Assembly (NCBI RefSeq): GCF_036250695.1
Contig: NZ_CP109427.1
Span: forward strand, 7,936,001 to 8,000,000
Length of the DNA: 64,000 nucleotides
DNA from: Streptomyces sp. NBC_01497
GTDB taxonomy: Bacteria; Actinomycetota; Actinomycetes; Streptomycetales; Streptomycetaceae
Direction of reading: 5' to 3'
The notes beneath the pieces are model-generated. The model had not been told where the DNA came from and did no database searches. It worked only from the letters and a program-made list of their open reading frames with translations. The position numbers and the translations under genes are program-made. Below are positions 18,860-27,335 of the stretch, one piece after another; within the stretch, counting starts at the first letter, position 1; each line of letters starts with the position of its first letter.

Positions 18860-19048
18860 GACGCTGCCGTGCTCGGGGACCTCGACCGTCTCCGCACGTG
18901 CGTCCGGCAGGTACGCGGTGACATCGGCGTCCTCTTCGCCAACGCCTCCATCGTGGAACCCCCTCCGCGGCCCTCACCGGGACCGGGGTGACCGCCACCT
19001 GAACATCAACATCGAGGGTCTCGTCGAGAAGGCCTTCCCGCTGATGCC
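18860..19048 (+). pseudogene. Short-chain dehydrogenase fragment
   Basis: One frame reads GDLDRLRTCVRQVRGDIGVLFANASIVEP and a second RHLNINIEGLVEKAFPLM. Together they match the middle of classic SDRs (DxxDLDRL..GxIDVLFANAG..FDxxxxINVKG..FTVQKALPLM). The glycine-rich start and the YxxxK half are missing. A decayed remnant of about 60 residues, joined directly to the DUF4396 control region. Confidence 0.5.
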
Positions 19049-19082
19049 GTGGCATCCGTGTCAACGCCATCCAGCGGCGGAA

Positions 19083-19097
19083 TACCCCCTGGGGGTA
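19083..19097 (+). promoter_or_regulatory. CsoR-like operator
   Basis: Perfect palindrome TACCCCCTGGGGGTA, 60 bases upstream of the DUF4396 start. It matches the C-rich/G-rich dyad bound by CsoR-type copper-sensing repressors of actinomycetes (ATACCCC..GGGTAT pattern). This suggests induction by Cu(I) or another CsoR-family ligand; no csoR gene is in the window. Confidence 0.6.
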
Positions 19098-19157
19098 CCA
19101 GGTTGAGGTGGGGGAGGCAACGGCCTCCCCATGCGGGCATCGCGAGAGGGCGGCACG

Positions 19158-19655
19158 ATGAATCACGTATCCGGCCACGGCCACGGCAATCACGACCACT
19201 CAGGACACACTGCAATGGGTGGCGCGCCCTGGCGGATGGCCGCGCAGGCCACACTGCACTGCCTGACCGGCTGCGCGATCGGCGAGGTCCTGGGCATGGT
19301 CATCGGTACGGCGGCGGGCCTGGACAACGGTGCGACGGTCGCCCTCTCGGTCGCCCTGGCGTTCGTCTTCGGCTACGCGCTGACCATGCGCGGCGTACTA
19401 CGGGCAGGGCTTTCGCGCCGTCAGGCGCTGAAGATCGCTCTGGCCGCCGACACGCTCTCTGTCGCCGTCATGGAGGTCATCGACAATACGGTCATGGTCG
19501 GCATCCCAGGCGCGATGGATGCCGGGCTGGTGGACGCCCTGTTCTGGAGTTCGCTCGCGGCTTCCCTGGTACTCGCCTTCCTGATCACGACGCCGGTCAA
19601 TCGGTGGATGATCGGCCGCGGCAAGGGCCATGCCGTCGTCCACGCGTACCACTGA
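19158..19655 (+). CDS. DUF4396 membrane protein with His-rich N-terminus
   Basis: A 165-residue protein. Residues 1-20 are His-rich (HVSGHGHGNHDHSGH), a likely metal-binding tail. Then come ATLHCLTGCAIGEVLGMVIG, ATVALSVALAFVFGYALTM, ALKIALAADTLSVAVMEVIDN and a C-terminal hydrophobic segment, about four membrane helices, ending GRGKGHAVVHAYH. The pattern, including a conserved HCxxGCxxGE helix, fits DUF4396, a family often near copper or heavy-metal genes. ATG 19158 has GAGAGGG upstream. With the CsoR-like operator, a role in copper handling is a reasonable inference; the biochemical function is unknown. Confidence 0.85.
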   Translation: MNHVSGHGHGNHDHSGHTAMGGAPWRMAAQATLHCLTGCAIGEVLGMVIGTAAGLDNGATVALSVALAFVFGYALTMRGVLRAGLSRRQALKIALAADTLSVAVMEVIDNTVMVGIPGAMDAGLVDALFWSSLAASLVLAFLITTPVNRWMIGRGKGHAVVHAYH

Positions 19656-20111
19656 GCTTCCCTGCTTCGCCGGGGGCGCAGTGAACGCCACGTGGCGGAG
19701 TCGCGAGCCACCGCCGGCGGCGCCCTTACCGGGGCTGCGCCGACCGGCGGGGCCATCGTCGCGGCTGATGTCGCGGTCCTCGCCCGGGTGCGGTGCCCGC
19801 CGTCGGCCGGAAGACTCCGCAACCCCTGGCCGACGGAGCCGCCCAGGGCGCTCGGCCGCCTGGGACGAGGCCGGCCGGTCCGCGCGGCCCCGATCTTCCG
19901 TCAATGTGCCGCAATCCGGCCGGAGATCGGCGCCCCGTCCGGGGTGGGGGGGCGAGAGTGCGCGGGTGGCGTGGCGACACGACAACGCGACATGGTCTTT
20001 TGCATTAAGACCTTTACAAGTCGAGGGAGGTGCTGATAGAAAGTAAGCGTGAATTCGATTTTGGGCCTTACGAAACAGTGGCGTCATCGCCGTACGAGGA
20101 GCACGCACACC
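19656..20111. other. Intergenic with an AT-rich promoter segment
   Basis: About 455 bases with no gene. The last 130 bases are clearly AT-richer than the surroundings and probably carry the promoter of the downstream MDR gene, with the dyad at 19994-20012. Confidence 0.5.
19994..20012 (+). promoter_or_regulatory. Dyad upstream of MDR oxidoreductase
   Basis: GGTCTT-N7-AAGACC, perfect six-base arms in an AT-rich patch 100 bases upstream of the gene. It could be an operator or a small hairpin. The regulator is unknown. Confidence 0.4.
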
Positions 20112-21116
20112 ATGAACAAGATCATCTTGACCGCCGTGGGCGGGAACACCGACGAAACCGTCGCCCTCGTGCAGGAACCCACTCCCACTCCCGGCGCGGA
20201 CGAAGTGCTCGTCGCCGTCGAGGCCGCTCCGGTCAACAACGCGGACCTGCTCTTCGCGGCCGGATGGTTCGGCGTCTACCCACAGGTGCCCAATGCCATG
20301 GGAGCCGAGGGCGTCGGACGCGTGGTCGCCGTGGGCGCCGGCGTGAGCAGTTCCCTCGTGGGCGAGCGAGTCCTTGTCCTGCCGACCTTCGTGCAGGGGA
20401 CCTGGGCCGACCAGGTCGTCGTGCCGGCCGGCAACGTCGTTCCCGTGACCGGGAAGGCCGACCCGCTGCAGCTCGCCATGCTCCCGGTCAACCCCGCGAC
20501 GGCGTACTCGCTGCTCCACGACTACGTCGAGCTGCGCGCCGGCGATTGGGTCGGCATCGACATGGCCAACTCCGCGGTCGGACAGTACGTCATCGCCCTG
20601 GCCAAGAAGGCCGGCGTCAACGTACTCGCCGTGGTGCGCCGCGAGGAGACCGTCCCGCTGGTGCGCGAGCTCGGCGCCACACTGGTGGTTGTCGACGGAG
20701 AGGACCTCGGCGACCGTGTCGCCCAGGCCCTGGACGGAAAGCAACTGCGCCTCCTGCTCGAAGGCGTTGGCGGCACCGAACCGCTTGAACAACTGGCACG
20801 CTCGGTCGAAGCGGGCGGCACCGTGGTCGCGTTCTCCGCCGCCACCGGCCAGTCTCCGGCCCTCCCCCTCGCTGACCTGATCTACCGAGGGGTTGTCCTG
20901 CGTTCCTTCTTCATCCTCAACTGGATCCGCACCACGCCGCGGGCCGAACTGGAGCGCATCTACGCCGAGCTTGCCGAACTGGTCGAGCAGGACGTCATCA
21001 ACGCCACTGTCGAAGCGACCTATCCTCTCGCGAAGCATCAGGAGGCACTCGCACACGCCGCGCGGACAGGACGCACCGGCAAGATCCTCTTCGTCCCCGC
21101 CGGAACCACCCGGTGA
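20112..21116 (+). CDS. MDR-family oxidoreductase (quinone reductase-like)
   Basis: A 334-residue medium-chain dehydrogenase/reductase without the zinc-binding cysteines, so like NADPH:quinone or enoyl reductases. It shows VLVAVEAAPVNNADLLFAAG, NAMGAEGVGRVVAVGAGV (the GxEgxGxV fold motif), the cofactor region WVGIDMANSAVGQYVIALAKKAG (usual AxxGGVG replaced by ANSAVG) and a C-terminal TGKILFVP. It probably reduces an enone or quinone with NADPH. ATG 20112 is set by GAGGAG about 11 bases before; the frame extends upstream without support. It is single-gene, followed by a strong hairpin. Confidence 0.88.
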   Translation: MNKIILTAVGGNTDETVALVQEPTPTPGADEVLVAVEAAPVNNADLLFAAGWFGVYPQVPNAMGAEGVGRVVAVGAGVSSSLVGERVLVLPTFVQGTWADQVVVPAGNVVPVTGKADPLQLAMLPVNPATAYSLLHDYVELRAGDWVGIDMANSAVGQYVIALAKKAGVNVLAVVRREETVPLVRELGATLVVVDGEDLGDRVAQALDGKQLRLLLEGVGGTEPLEQLARSVEAGGTVVAFSAATGQSPALPLADLIYRGVVLRSFFILNWIRTTPRAELERIYAELAELVEQDVINATVEATYPLAKHQEALAHAARTGRTGKILFVPAGTTR

Positions 21117-21121
21117 CCGCA

Positions 21122-21172
21122 CCGGAAGCCGGGGCGGGGGGCACGCACGGCCGTCCCCGCCCCAGCTTCCGG
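21122..21172 (+). terminator. Hairpin terminator after MDR gene
   Basis: Arms at 21122-21139 and 21155-21172 pair over 17 of 18 bases (right arm CCCCGCCCCAGCTTCCGG) around a 15-base loop, six bases after the stop codon. Confidence 0.8.
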
Positions 21173-21580
21173 ACAGGCTCTCCCCGGCGCCCTTTCCGCC
21201 ACGCGCGCGGGGAGTTGCCCCCAGCCCAATCCGCCATCCGTGCCGGCGGGGGTACAGGTTCGCGGCTCGGCGGAAAAGCGCTTCGGCGCCACCAGCACCC
21301 CCTCGCGGACTGTTGAGGTCCGGGTCGGGTGGACTGCGCAGCTGCTCCTTGTGGCCGAAATAACCTTTTTCTTCTACTATGCGGATTTGGGGACCGGCAA
21401 CGTGTTCATGGAGCTTCTGGTCCCGACGCCGACCGTTGCCCGAGTCGTGCCGCCCCGTGATCCCGAGGGTGGGAACCGTGATCGGACCGGTGCGGCCCGG
21501 TCGCCGACAGCGACGGGCGAGCGCTGTACCCGACCTCCTCACTGTTCGAGGGCGCGTCCGGAAAAGCGCCGGGGAAAGGA
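21173..21580. other. Intergenic upstream of flavin oxidoreductase
   Basis: About 400 bases. A short AT-rich segment (around 21357-21395, with a pyrimidine run) interrupts otherwise GC-rich DNA. No gene, repeat or clear promoter is seen. Confidence 0.4.
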
Positions 21581-22969
21581 GTGGTGACAGTGGCGGTGGA
21601 GGATTTCGACCTGCTGGTGGTCGGCGGCGGTAAAGCCGGCAAGACCCTGGCGATGGATCGGGCGAGGGGCGGCCTGCGCGTCGCCATGGTCGAGCGGGAG
21701 ATGATTGGCGGCTCCTGCATCAATGTGGCCTGCATCCCGACCAAGGCGCTGGTGGCGAGCGCGCGCGCCCTGCGTACCTTCGATCGGGGCCGGGCCCTGG
21801 GCCTGATCGGTGGCGAGGTGCGAGCCGATGCCGACTCGTTGCGAGAGCACAAGAACGATGTTGTCCAGGGAATGGTCGCCATCAACCGCGAGCAGTTCAG
21901 GGACTCGGGCATGGACCTGGTCATCGGGCAGGCCCGCTTCGTCGCGGAACGGACGGTGGAGATCGCCCTGGAGGGCGGCGGGACCCGGGTCCTGCGCGGT
22001 GCGGACACGGTGATCAACACCGGCACCCGGCCCCGGATCCCGGACATCCCCGGGCTCGCCCAAGCCGGTGTGCTGGTGAGTGACACCCTGCTCGAACTCC
22101 GGCGCCTCCCGGATCGTTTGGTCGTGATCGGGGCCGGGCCGATCGGCCTGGAGTTCGCGGACATGTTCGCGGCCTTCGGCAGCGACGTCACGGTCGTGGC
22201 TGGGCGGCAGCAGTTGCTGCCGCGTGAGGAGCCGGAGTTCGCGGACGCGGTACACCAGTTGTTGTCCGACCACGGTGTCACCGTGTTGTTGGGCCGTGAG
22301 GTGACACGGGTGACCCGCGAGGCGGACGGTGCGGTGGCCGTGTCGCTCGCGGACGGCAGCCTGCTGCATGGAGATGACGTGCTGGTCGCGGTCGGCCGTA
22401 CCCCCGTGACCGAGGCGCTCGAACCGGACAGGGCCAATGTGGCGCTGACCGGCGACGGTTTCATCGAGGTGGACGAGTATCTCGCTACGAGCGCCCCGCA
22501 TACCTGGGCGGCGGGCGACGTGGCCGGCACCACGCAGTTCACTCATGCGTCACTGGACGACTACCGAGTACTGAAAACGAATCTTGCGGGTGGCCGACGT
22601 TCCACCCGGGACCGGTTGATCCCGCGCACAACGTTCTTGAGCTTCGACCTCGCGCACGTCGGCCTCACCGAGGAGCAGGCGCGGGCGCGCGGCCACGCAG
22701 TGCGGATTGCCCGGCTTCCGGTGGCGGCCATTCCGCGCGCCCGTACGATGGGGGAGACCTACGGACTGTGGAAGGCCGTGATCGAGGCCGGCACCGGCCG
22801 GATCCTCGGTGTCACTCTGCTGGGTCCGGAGTCCGGCGAGACTCTCGCCACTGTACAGACCGCGATGATCGCGGGTTTGCCGTACACCGCCCTGCGGGAC
22901 ATGGTGATCACCCATCCCACGATGACCGAGGGGCTGAACATGCTCTTCTCGGCGGTCGGTCCGGCGTAG
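21581..22969 (+). CDS. Pyridine nucleotide-disulfide oxidoreductase (class I)
   Basis: A protein of about 460 residues like dihydrolipoamide dehydrogenase or mercuric reductase. FAD is bound by LLVVGGGKAGKTLA near the start. The redox-active pair lies in GGSCINVACIPTK (CxxxxC); the NAD(P) site is VVIGAGPIGLEFADMFAAFG; TWAAGDVAGTTQF is the second FAD motif; the C-terminal HPTMTEGL supplies the catalytic His-Glu. All key residues are present. There is no N-terminal metal domain, so mercury reduction is unlikely to be its main job; the disulfide or quinone substrate is unknown. AAAGGA lies at 21575-21580, so GTG 21590 is at least as likely a start as 21581. Confidence 0.88.
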   Translation: MVTVAVEDFDLLVVGGGKAGKTLAMDRARGGLRVAMVEREMIGGSCINVACIPTKALVASARALRTFDRGRALGLIGGEVRADADSLREHKNDVVQGMVAINREQFRDSGMDLVIGQARFVAERTVEIALEGGGTRVLRGADTVINTGTRPRIPDIPGLAQAGVLVSDTLLELRRLPDRLVVIGAGPIGLEFADMFAAFGSDVTVVAGRQQLLPREEPEFADAVHQLLSDHGVTVLLGREVTRVTREADGAVAVSLADGSLLHGDDVLVAVGRTPVTEALEPDRANVALTGDGFIEVDEYLATSAPHTWAAGDVAGTTQFTHASLDDYRVLKTNLAGGRRSTRDRLIPRTTFLSFDLAHVGLTEEQARARGHAVRIARLPVAAIPRARTMGETYGLWKAVIEAGTGRILGVTLLGPESGETLATVQTAMIAGLPYTALRDMVITHPTMTEGLNMLFSAVGPA

Positions 22970-23002
22970 TCCGGCCGCCGGGCGGTGGGCGCGGACGTCG
23001 CG

Positions 23003-23028
23003 GCCGGACGGCTTGACAGCCGTCCGGC
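23003..23028. terminator. Hairpin between convergent genes
   Basis: GCCGGACGGC, loop TTGACA, GCCGTCCGGC: perfect 10-base arms between the flavin oxidoreductase and the convergent aldo/keto reductase pseudogene. It can serve both strands. Confidence 0.7.
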
Positions 23029-23034
23029 GCCGGC

Positions 23035-24037
23035 TCACCGTTCGCTGTCGAGCAGACCGAGTAGCGGCTTCATGTAGCGCTGCCCCGCGGCCGCACCGCG
23101 GGGACCGCCTTCTGGGCCTCGGCGATCGCAGCCCCGTCGATGTTGAGCGCCGCGCCGGCGAGCACTTCCGTCAGTTGCGGACCGGTGCGTGCGCCGACGA
23201 GGGGGGGTGATGTCCTGGCCTTGTGCGGCGACCCAGGCCAGGGCGAGCTGCGCGGTGGTGACGCCGTACCGCTCAGCCGTCTCGCCAAGTGCCGCGGCCG
23301 GTGCGAGGTTGTGTGAGAGAGGAGGCTCCTGGAAACGCGGGAGCCCAAGACGGAAGTCCCCTGGTGCCAAGCGCTGTTGGCGCTCCCGTGACCAGTGTCC
23401 GGAGAGCAGCCTGCGGGAGAGGACTCCGTATGCGGTCACGGCGATCCCGAGTTCCCGCGCGGTGGGGATGATGTCGTCTTCGGCATCCCGGGAGAACAGC
23501 GAGTACTCCGTCTGTACATTCGCGATCGGGTGGACCGCGTGGGCCCGGCGCAGGGTCCGCGCGCTGACCTCGGACAGCCCGATGTTCCGGATGCAGCCGG
23601 CCTGGACCAGCTCGCCCAGTGCTCCTACGGTCTCTTCCAGCGGTACATCGGGATCGGAGCGCCCCGGCCGGTAGAGGGCGATGTGGTCAGTGCCTCATCC
23701 GGCGCAGTGAGAAGGCGAGCGCGTTCTTGACGGCTACGGGCCGGCTGTCCGAGCCTGTCCAGCCGCCACCAGGCTCCCGAAGGGCGCCGAACCTGATGCT
23801 GATGACGACCGACTCGCGGCTACGGGCACGCAGTGCCTCGCCCAGCAGGAGCTCGCCGTGCCCCATGCCGTAGGCGTCGCCGGTCTCGACCAGCCGCACT
23901 CCGCCGTCGAGGGAGGCCCGGAGTGTGGCCGGGGATTCCCTGTCGTCGGCCGGCCCGTAGACCTCGGACATGCCCATGATGCCGAGCCCGAGCCGGGGGC
24001 CCGTCCGTTGCGGCCCCGCTGTCAGCATGTTCATCAT
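23035..24037 (-). pseudogene. Aldo/keto reductase, multiple frameshifts
   Basis: From ATG 24037 (GAAGGG upstream) the first frame reads RLGLGIMGMSEVYGPADDRE, ASLDGGVRLVETGDAYGMGH (catalytic Asp and Tyr) and stops at 23687. A second frame continues [60 protein letters not shown] and [17 protein letters not shown]. At the G7 tract 23201-23207 the frame changes to [16 protein letters not shown] final change near 23100 gives [16 protein letters not shown]. The pieces add to a normal AKR of about 330 residues, an NADPH carbonyl reductase. At least three indels make a functional product unlikely unless they are sequence errors. Confidence 0.78.
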
Positions 24038-24368
24038 CGAGCCCTTCGTCCGGTACGCGGGAAGCCGCAATGGGCTCCACGCTAATATGACCGGTCGTCT
24101 TATGTAAGCGCGTGACGCCCTCCTTGCCTGGCGGTCGCCGCGGACCCTGGCTGTTCCCAGGATCTTGAGACGGCGGCGTGCGTACGCCATGGAGGGTGAC
24201 GCCTTGGGTGATGCCCCCGGGTTCGCGACCGACGGGAACTGCCGGTTCCCCCTGACGGCGATCCGGCCGGCCGAGGGCGGTGGGCGGGTCCTCGTGGTCG
24301 ACGCGGGGGCGCCTGTGTCGGTCGTAAAGCCCTTTTCGAGATAGGGCCTGTCGTCGTACGCTGGCTGC
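24038..24368. promoter_or_regulatory. Divergent promoter region, AKR/CGNR regulator
   Basis: About 330 bases between the divergent AKR pseudogene and the CGNR gene. Near 24090 it holds the palindrome GACCGGTC within TATGACCGGTCGTCTTA, a candidate operator for the AKR promoter. Near the other end TACGCT (24357-24362) lies six bases before the CGNR ATG, the geometry of a leaderless promoter. Confidence 0.45.
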
Positions 24369-24953
24369 ATGGTTGACATGGAGACAGTGGGCACGGCGAA
24401 GGCGCGGATCGCTGACTTGGCCGGCGCGGTCGTGGAACTGCTCAATTCGCGCCCCCATGCCAATCCGGTCCTGCCGGACAGGCTCGACGACCCGCAGGCC
24501 GCGAAGAGGATTTTGATGCCGTTCGGCCCGTTCGCGGCCGCCGGCCCCTCGTCCGAACAGCTCGCCCTCGTCCGCGCCTTGCGCGCGGATCTGATGGACG
24601 TCATCGACATGCCGGACGCTGAAGCGGAGGCTCGCGGATGGGACACCCTTACCGAGCACTCGGCGTCGGCCGAATTCCGGCAGACGTTCTCGACCGACGG
24701 GGCGCGACTGCGCCAGGTGGGGGGTGACCCGTTGGTGGGCGGTCTCGTCACCAGCGTGGCCGAACTGGTCCGGGAAGGGGCCTGGACGCGGTTTCGCGTC
24801 TGCGGCAACGGGAACTGCCGGGCGGTGTTCTACGACACGACCCGCAGCCGCTCCCAGCGGTGGCACTCCTACGAGCTGTGCGGCAACCGCGCCAACGTGG
24901 CGGCCTATCGCACCCGCAAGCGCACTGCGGCGGACCCGGGCGGCGACGCCTGA
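24369..24953 (+). CDS. CGNR zinc-finger (ABATE-type) regulator
   Basis: A 194-residue protein of the CGNR family, actinobacterial regulators thought to bind DNA through a C-terminal treble-clef-like zinc finger. The finger reads FRVCGNGNCRAVFYDTT, SQRWHSYELCGNRANVAAYR, with the four ligand cysteines and the CGN-R signature. The N-terminal 120 residues correspond to the stress-response ABATE-like domain. TACGCT at 24357-24362 six bases upstream of ATG suggests a leaderless transcript; a second ATG is at 24378. It is divergent from the AKR pseudogene, its likely former target. Confidence 0.88.
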   Translation: MVDMETVGTAKARIADLAGAVVELLNSRPHANPVLPDRLDDPQAAKRILMPFGPFAAAGPSSEQLALVRALRADLMDVIDMPDAEAEARGWDTLTEHSASAEFRQTFSTDGARLRQVGGDPLVGGLVTSVAELVREGAWTRFRVCGNGNCRAVFYDTTRSRSQRWHSYELCGNRANVAAYRTRKRTAADPGGDA

Positions 24954-25542
24954 ACCCTGACCGCCGCTGACATCGCTCGGCGTGCGCCTCCCCTGTCTTT
25001 CTCCGGTCGATGCCGTCGTGGCTCGACCGGGTCCCCAAACCCGCACCACTGCCCAGTCCTGCCTCTACGCCTAACGCGGGCGCGCGGAGGCTTGCCCGTG
25101 AACGCTCTCGCCGCTCTCTGACCCTGTGGTTCCTGGTCATGCTCACGCGGTCCGCCGGGCCCGCACGGCTCTCGGGCGGCCCGCCGGGTGTGGCCTGCTG
25201 CCGAGCAGATGGCCGTGCGTGCGGGTTTCCCGCTGGGCGGATGCCCGCCCATGGAGCGGGAGTGTGGTCGTGGTCGGCTCCGGCGTTCAGCCAGGAGCGG
25301 CTTGATTTCAACATCCGCCAGTGAAGGAATCGGCGCGGCGGTCGTGCGGGGGTCAGCGGTGGCATGGGAGTGGCCGAGTGGTCCGTGGATCCCTGAGCGG
25401 CGGTCCGTCTTGACGGATCCGCCGCGTCCGGTTCCTTCCCACCGTGCCATACACTATGTCGGACACAGTGTCCGCCGAAATGTTAGGTTTTTTCGGTACC
25501 GCCCAGCCGCAACCCCTGCTCTCTCTCGCTTTGGACTGACAT
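24954..25542. other. Intergenic with TetR-like operator
   Basis: Nearly 590 bases with no supported gene; short frames are Arg/Pro-rich and lack ribosome sites. The last 100 bases carry the nitroreductase promoter region and the dyad at 25451-25473. Confidence 0.45.
25451..25473 (+). promoter_or_regulatory. TetR-type operator upstream of nitroreductase
   Basis: A nested dyad: ACACT..AGTGT flanking TGTCGGACA, and an inner perfect GGACAC-A-GTGTCC. This is the usual form of TetR-family operators. It lies 70 bases upstream of the nitroreductase; the TetR gene just beyond the nitroreductase is the obvious candidate to bind it. Confidence 0.55.
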
Positions 25543-26235
25543 ATGCACCATGCGAACGATTCCCAGCAGCCGGACCCGCGAATGCGCCTCGGCTTGTCCG
25601 CCGACGAGGTTCTCACCACCACCCGAGCTGTACGCCGTCGGCTGGACATGGAACGACCGGTGCCGCGGGAGGTGGTGGACGAATGCGTCCGCGTCGCCCT
25701 TCAGGCGCCCAGTGGCCGTAACAGGCAACGTTGGGACTTCGTCTTCGTTGAGGACCGGAAGACGAGGGCGGCTGTGGCGGAAGTGTGGCGGCGCGGTCTG
25801 GCTGCTCCCGCAACCCCCGGGGTGGTGGGTCCGGAGCCCACACGCATGGACTTCGGGTCTTCGGAGTGGGCTCGCATCGCCGGCAGCCTTGATCATCTTG
25901 CCCGGCATCTCCACGAGGTCCCGCTCATCCTCATTCCTTGTCTGCGCGTGGCCGACCGGGCTGAGCTCGACTCGGTCCGTGGTCAGGCAGGGGCCTGGGG
26001 TTCTGTCATCCCCGCCTTTTGGAGCTTCATGCTCGCGGCCCGTGAACGGGGGCTGGGAACCGCATGGACCACGAGCCATCTCAGCTACGAGCGCGAGATG
26101 GCGGAGATGCTTGGCATCCCGTACGACGAGGTGGTCCAGGTGGCCCTCACGCCGGTCGCCTACACGATCGGGACGGACTTCAAGCAGGGTTCCCGGGCGC
26201 ATGCCGAACAGTTCTCCCACTGGGATCACTGGTAG
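25543..26235 (+). CDS. Nitroreductase-family FMN oxidoreductase
   Basis: A 230-residue nitroreductase-like protein. TTRAVRRRLDMERPVPREVVDECVRVALQAPSGRNRQRWDFVFVED is the standard FMN-binding opening (R-x-x-R and APSG..N). RERGLGTAWTTSH and MLGIPYDEVVQVALTPVAYT give the C-terminal FMN contacts. It would use NAD(P)H to reduce nitro compounds, quinones or enones. The start ATG 25543 lacks a strong ribosome site. It probably answers to the TetR regulator encoded next to it on the opposite strand. Confidence 0.9.
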   Translation: MHHANDSQQPDPRMRLGLSADEVLTTTRAVRRRLDMERPVPREVVDECVRVALQAPSGRNRQRWDFVFVEDRKTRAAVAEVWRRGLAAPATPGVVGPEPTRMDFGSSEWARIAGSLDHLARHLHEVPLILIPCLRVADRAELDSVRGQAGAWGSVIPAFWSFMLAARERGLGTAWTTSHLSYEREMAEMLGIPYDEVVQVALTPVAYTIGTDFKQGSRAHAEQFSHWDHW

Positions 26236-26367
26236 GCGAAGGCCGATGCAGGAGTGTGGTCCGCCACTACGCGGGCGCGCCTCGGACCGGGCTGAAGGAG
26301 GGCGGAGAGCGTTCTCTCGACCGCGGCGCACCCGGAGTGGTGCTTCGAGATGCTGGTCAGCGGCCGC

Positions 26368-27012
26368 TCAGGAAAGGCGGCGGTTGTATGCGCCGTACCA
26401 CCAGATGGAGGCCAGTTCCAGGGCGAAAGCCGCGTCGCCGCTCTGGTCCACCTTGCTGATGTGGTGGGCGATCGCCTGCTCCCCACCCCAGACAATGATC
26501 CGCCCGGCCACGATCGGATCCACTCGGCTGTCTGTCATCCCCTCCTCCTGGCGCCGTCTCAAGTCACTGACGACCCTTTTCTCAAATTCTTCCAGATCAG
26601 TCGTGTAAAAGTTGTGCACCGAAGAGTCATACGCGGCGGTCTCACTGATGGCCGACAGTACGGAGAAATGCCTCCGATGCCGCGCGATCGACCCTTCGAG
26701 GAGTTTGGTGATGCCCTGCAGGCCGTCCGGCGATTCCACTGCGTCCCACACATCGAGGGCATCAGAAGTCGCCTCCTCGAAAAAGCTTTTGCTGAGTGAC
26801 CTACCAAGCCGGGACAAGAGATCAGACTTGTCCCGGAAGTGCGAATAGAAAGTCGAACGCGCAATCTGCGCCTCGACGATAATCTTTTGGACGCTGATTT
26901 CGGTATATTTCATTCCGCTGTCGAGCAGATTTTTGACCGCCTCGAAGACGGCGGACTCCACTTTTGCGCGGTTTTCTTCGGAATCGGAGGGTGAACGGGT
27001 GATGGACGGCAT
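26368..27012 (-). CDS. TetR-family transcriptional regulator
   Basis: A 214-residue TetR regulator. The N-terminal HTH reads YTEISVQKIIVEAQIARSTFYSHFRDKSDLL (about residues 36-66). The rest is a helical ligand-binding domain with no family I recognise. The codon use is notably AT-richer than in neighbours (many AAA, TTT and ATA codons), suggesting transfer from a lower-GC source. It is convergent with the nitroreductase and is the likely binder of the dyad at 25451. Confidence 0.9.
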   Translation of the reverse strand: MPSITRSPSDSEENRAKVESAVFEAVKNLLDSGMKYTEISVQKIIVEAQIARSTFYSHFRDKSDLLSRLGRSLSKSFFEEATSDALDVWDAVESPDGLQGITKLLEGSIARHRRHFSVLSAISETAAYDSSVHNFYTTDLEEFEKRVVSDLRRRQEEGMTDSRVDPIVAGRIIVWGGEQAIAHHISKVDQSGDAAFALELASIWWYGAYNRRLS

Positions 27013-27335
27013 TTAAGAATCCTAGATGGCTTCCGGCCCACTGCTCCCCTGGAGTGAAACAGTGAAAGCGGTGGAACTGAACAGTGTGGCCCTCAACTCC
27101 TGGCGGTGCCAATATGATATCAGGGGAATCTGTGGGATCCAGGAGGCAGGATGTGCGAACCTGAGGCGTTCCCTCGAAGCCGCTCCGGTATGCCTGCGTC
27201 CGCTCCGTAATCGCCAGGGGCTGCCGCCACCCCTGGCCCCGGCCGCCCGGCCCGCCGGGCAGGTACGGCACACCACAACAGCGGTATGCCGTACCTGGTT
27301 CTTCTCGTCGGCCGGGACGGTTGTCGGTCAGCAAC
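27013..27335. other. Intergenic, AT-richer
   Basis: About 320 bases upstream of the TetR gene and downstream of the alpha/beta hydrolase. It must contain the tetR promoter on the minus strand. No gene or clear palindrome is seen. Confidence 0.4.
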
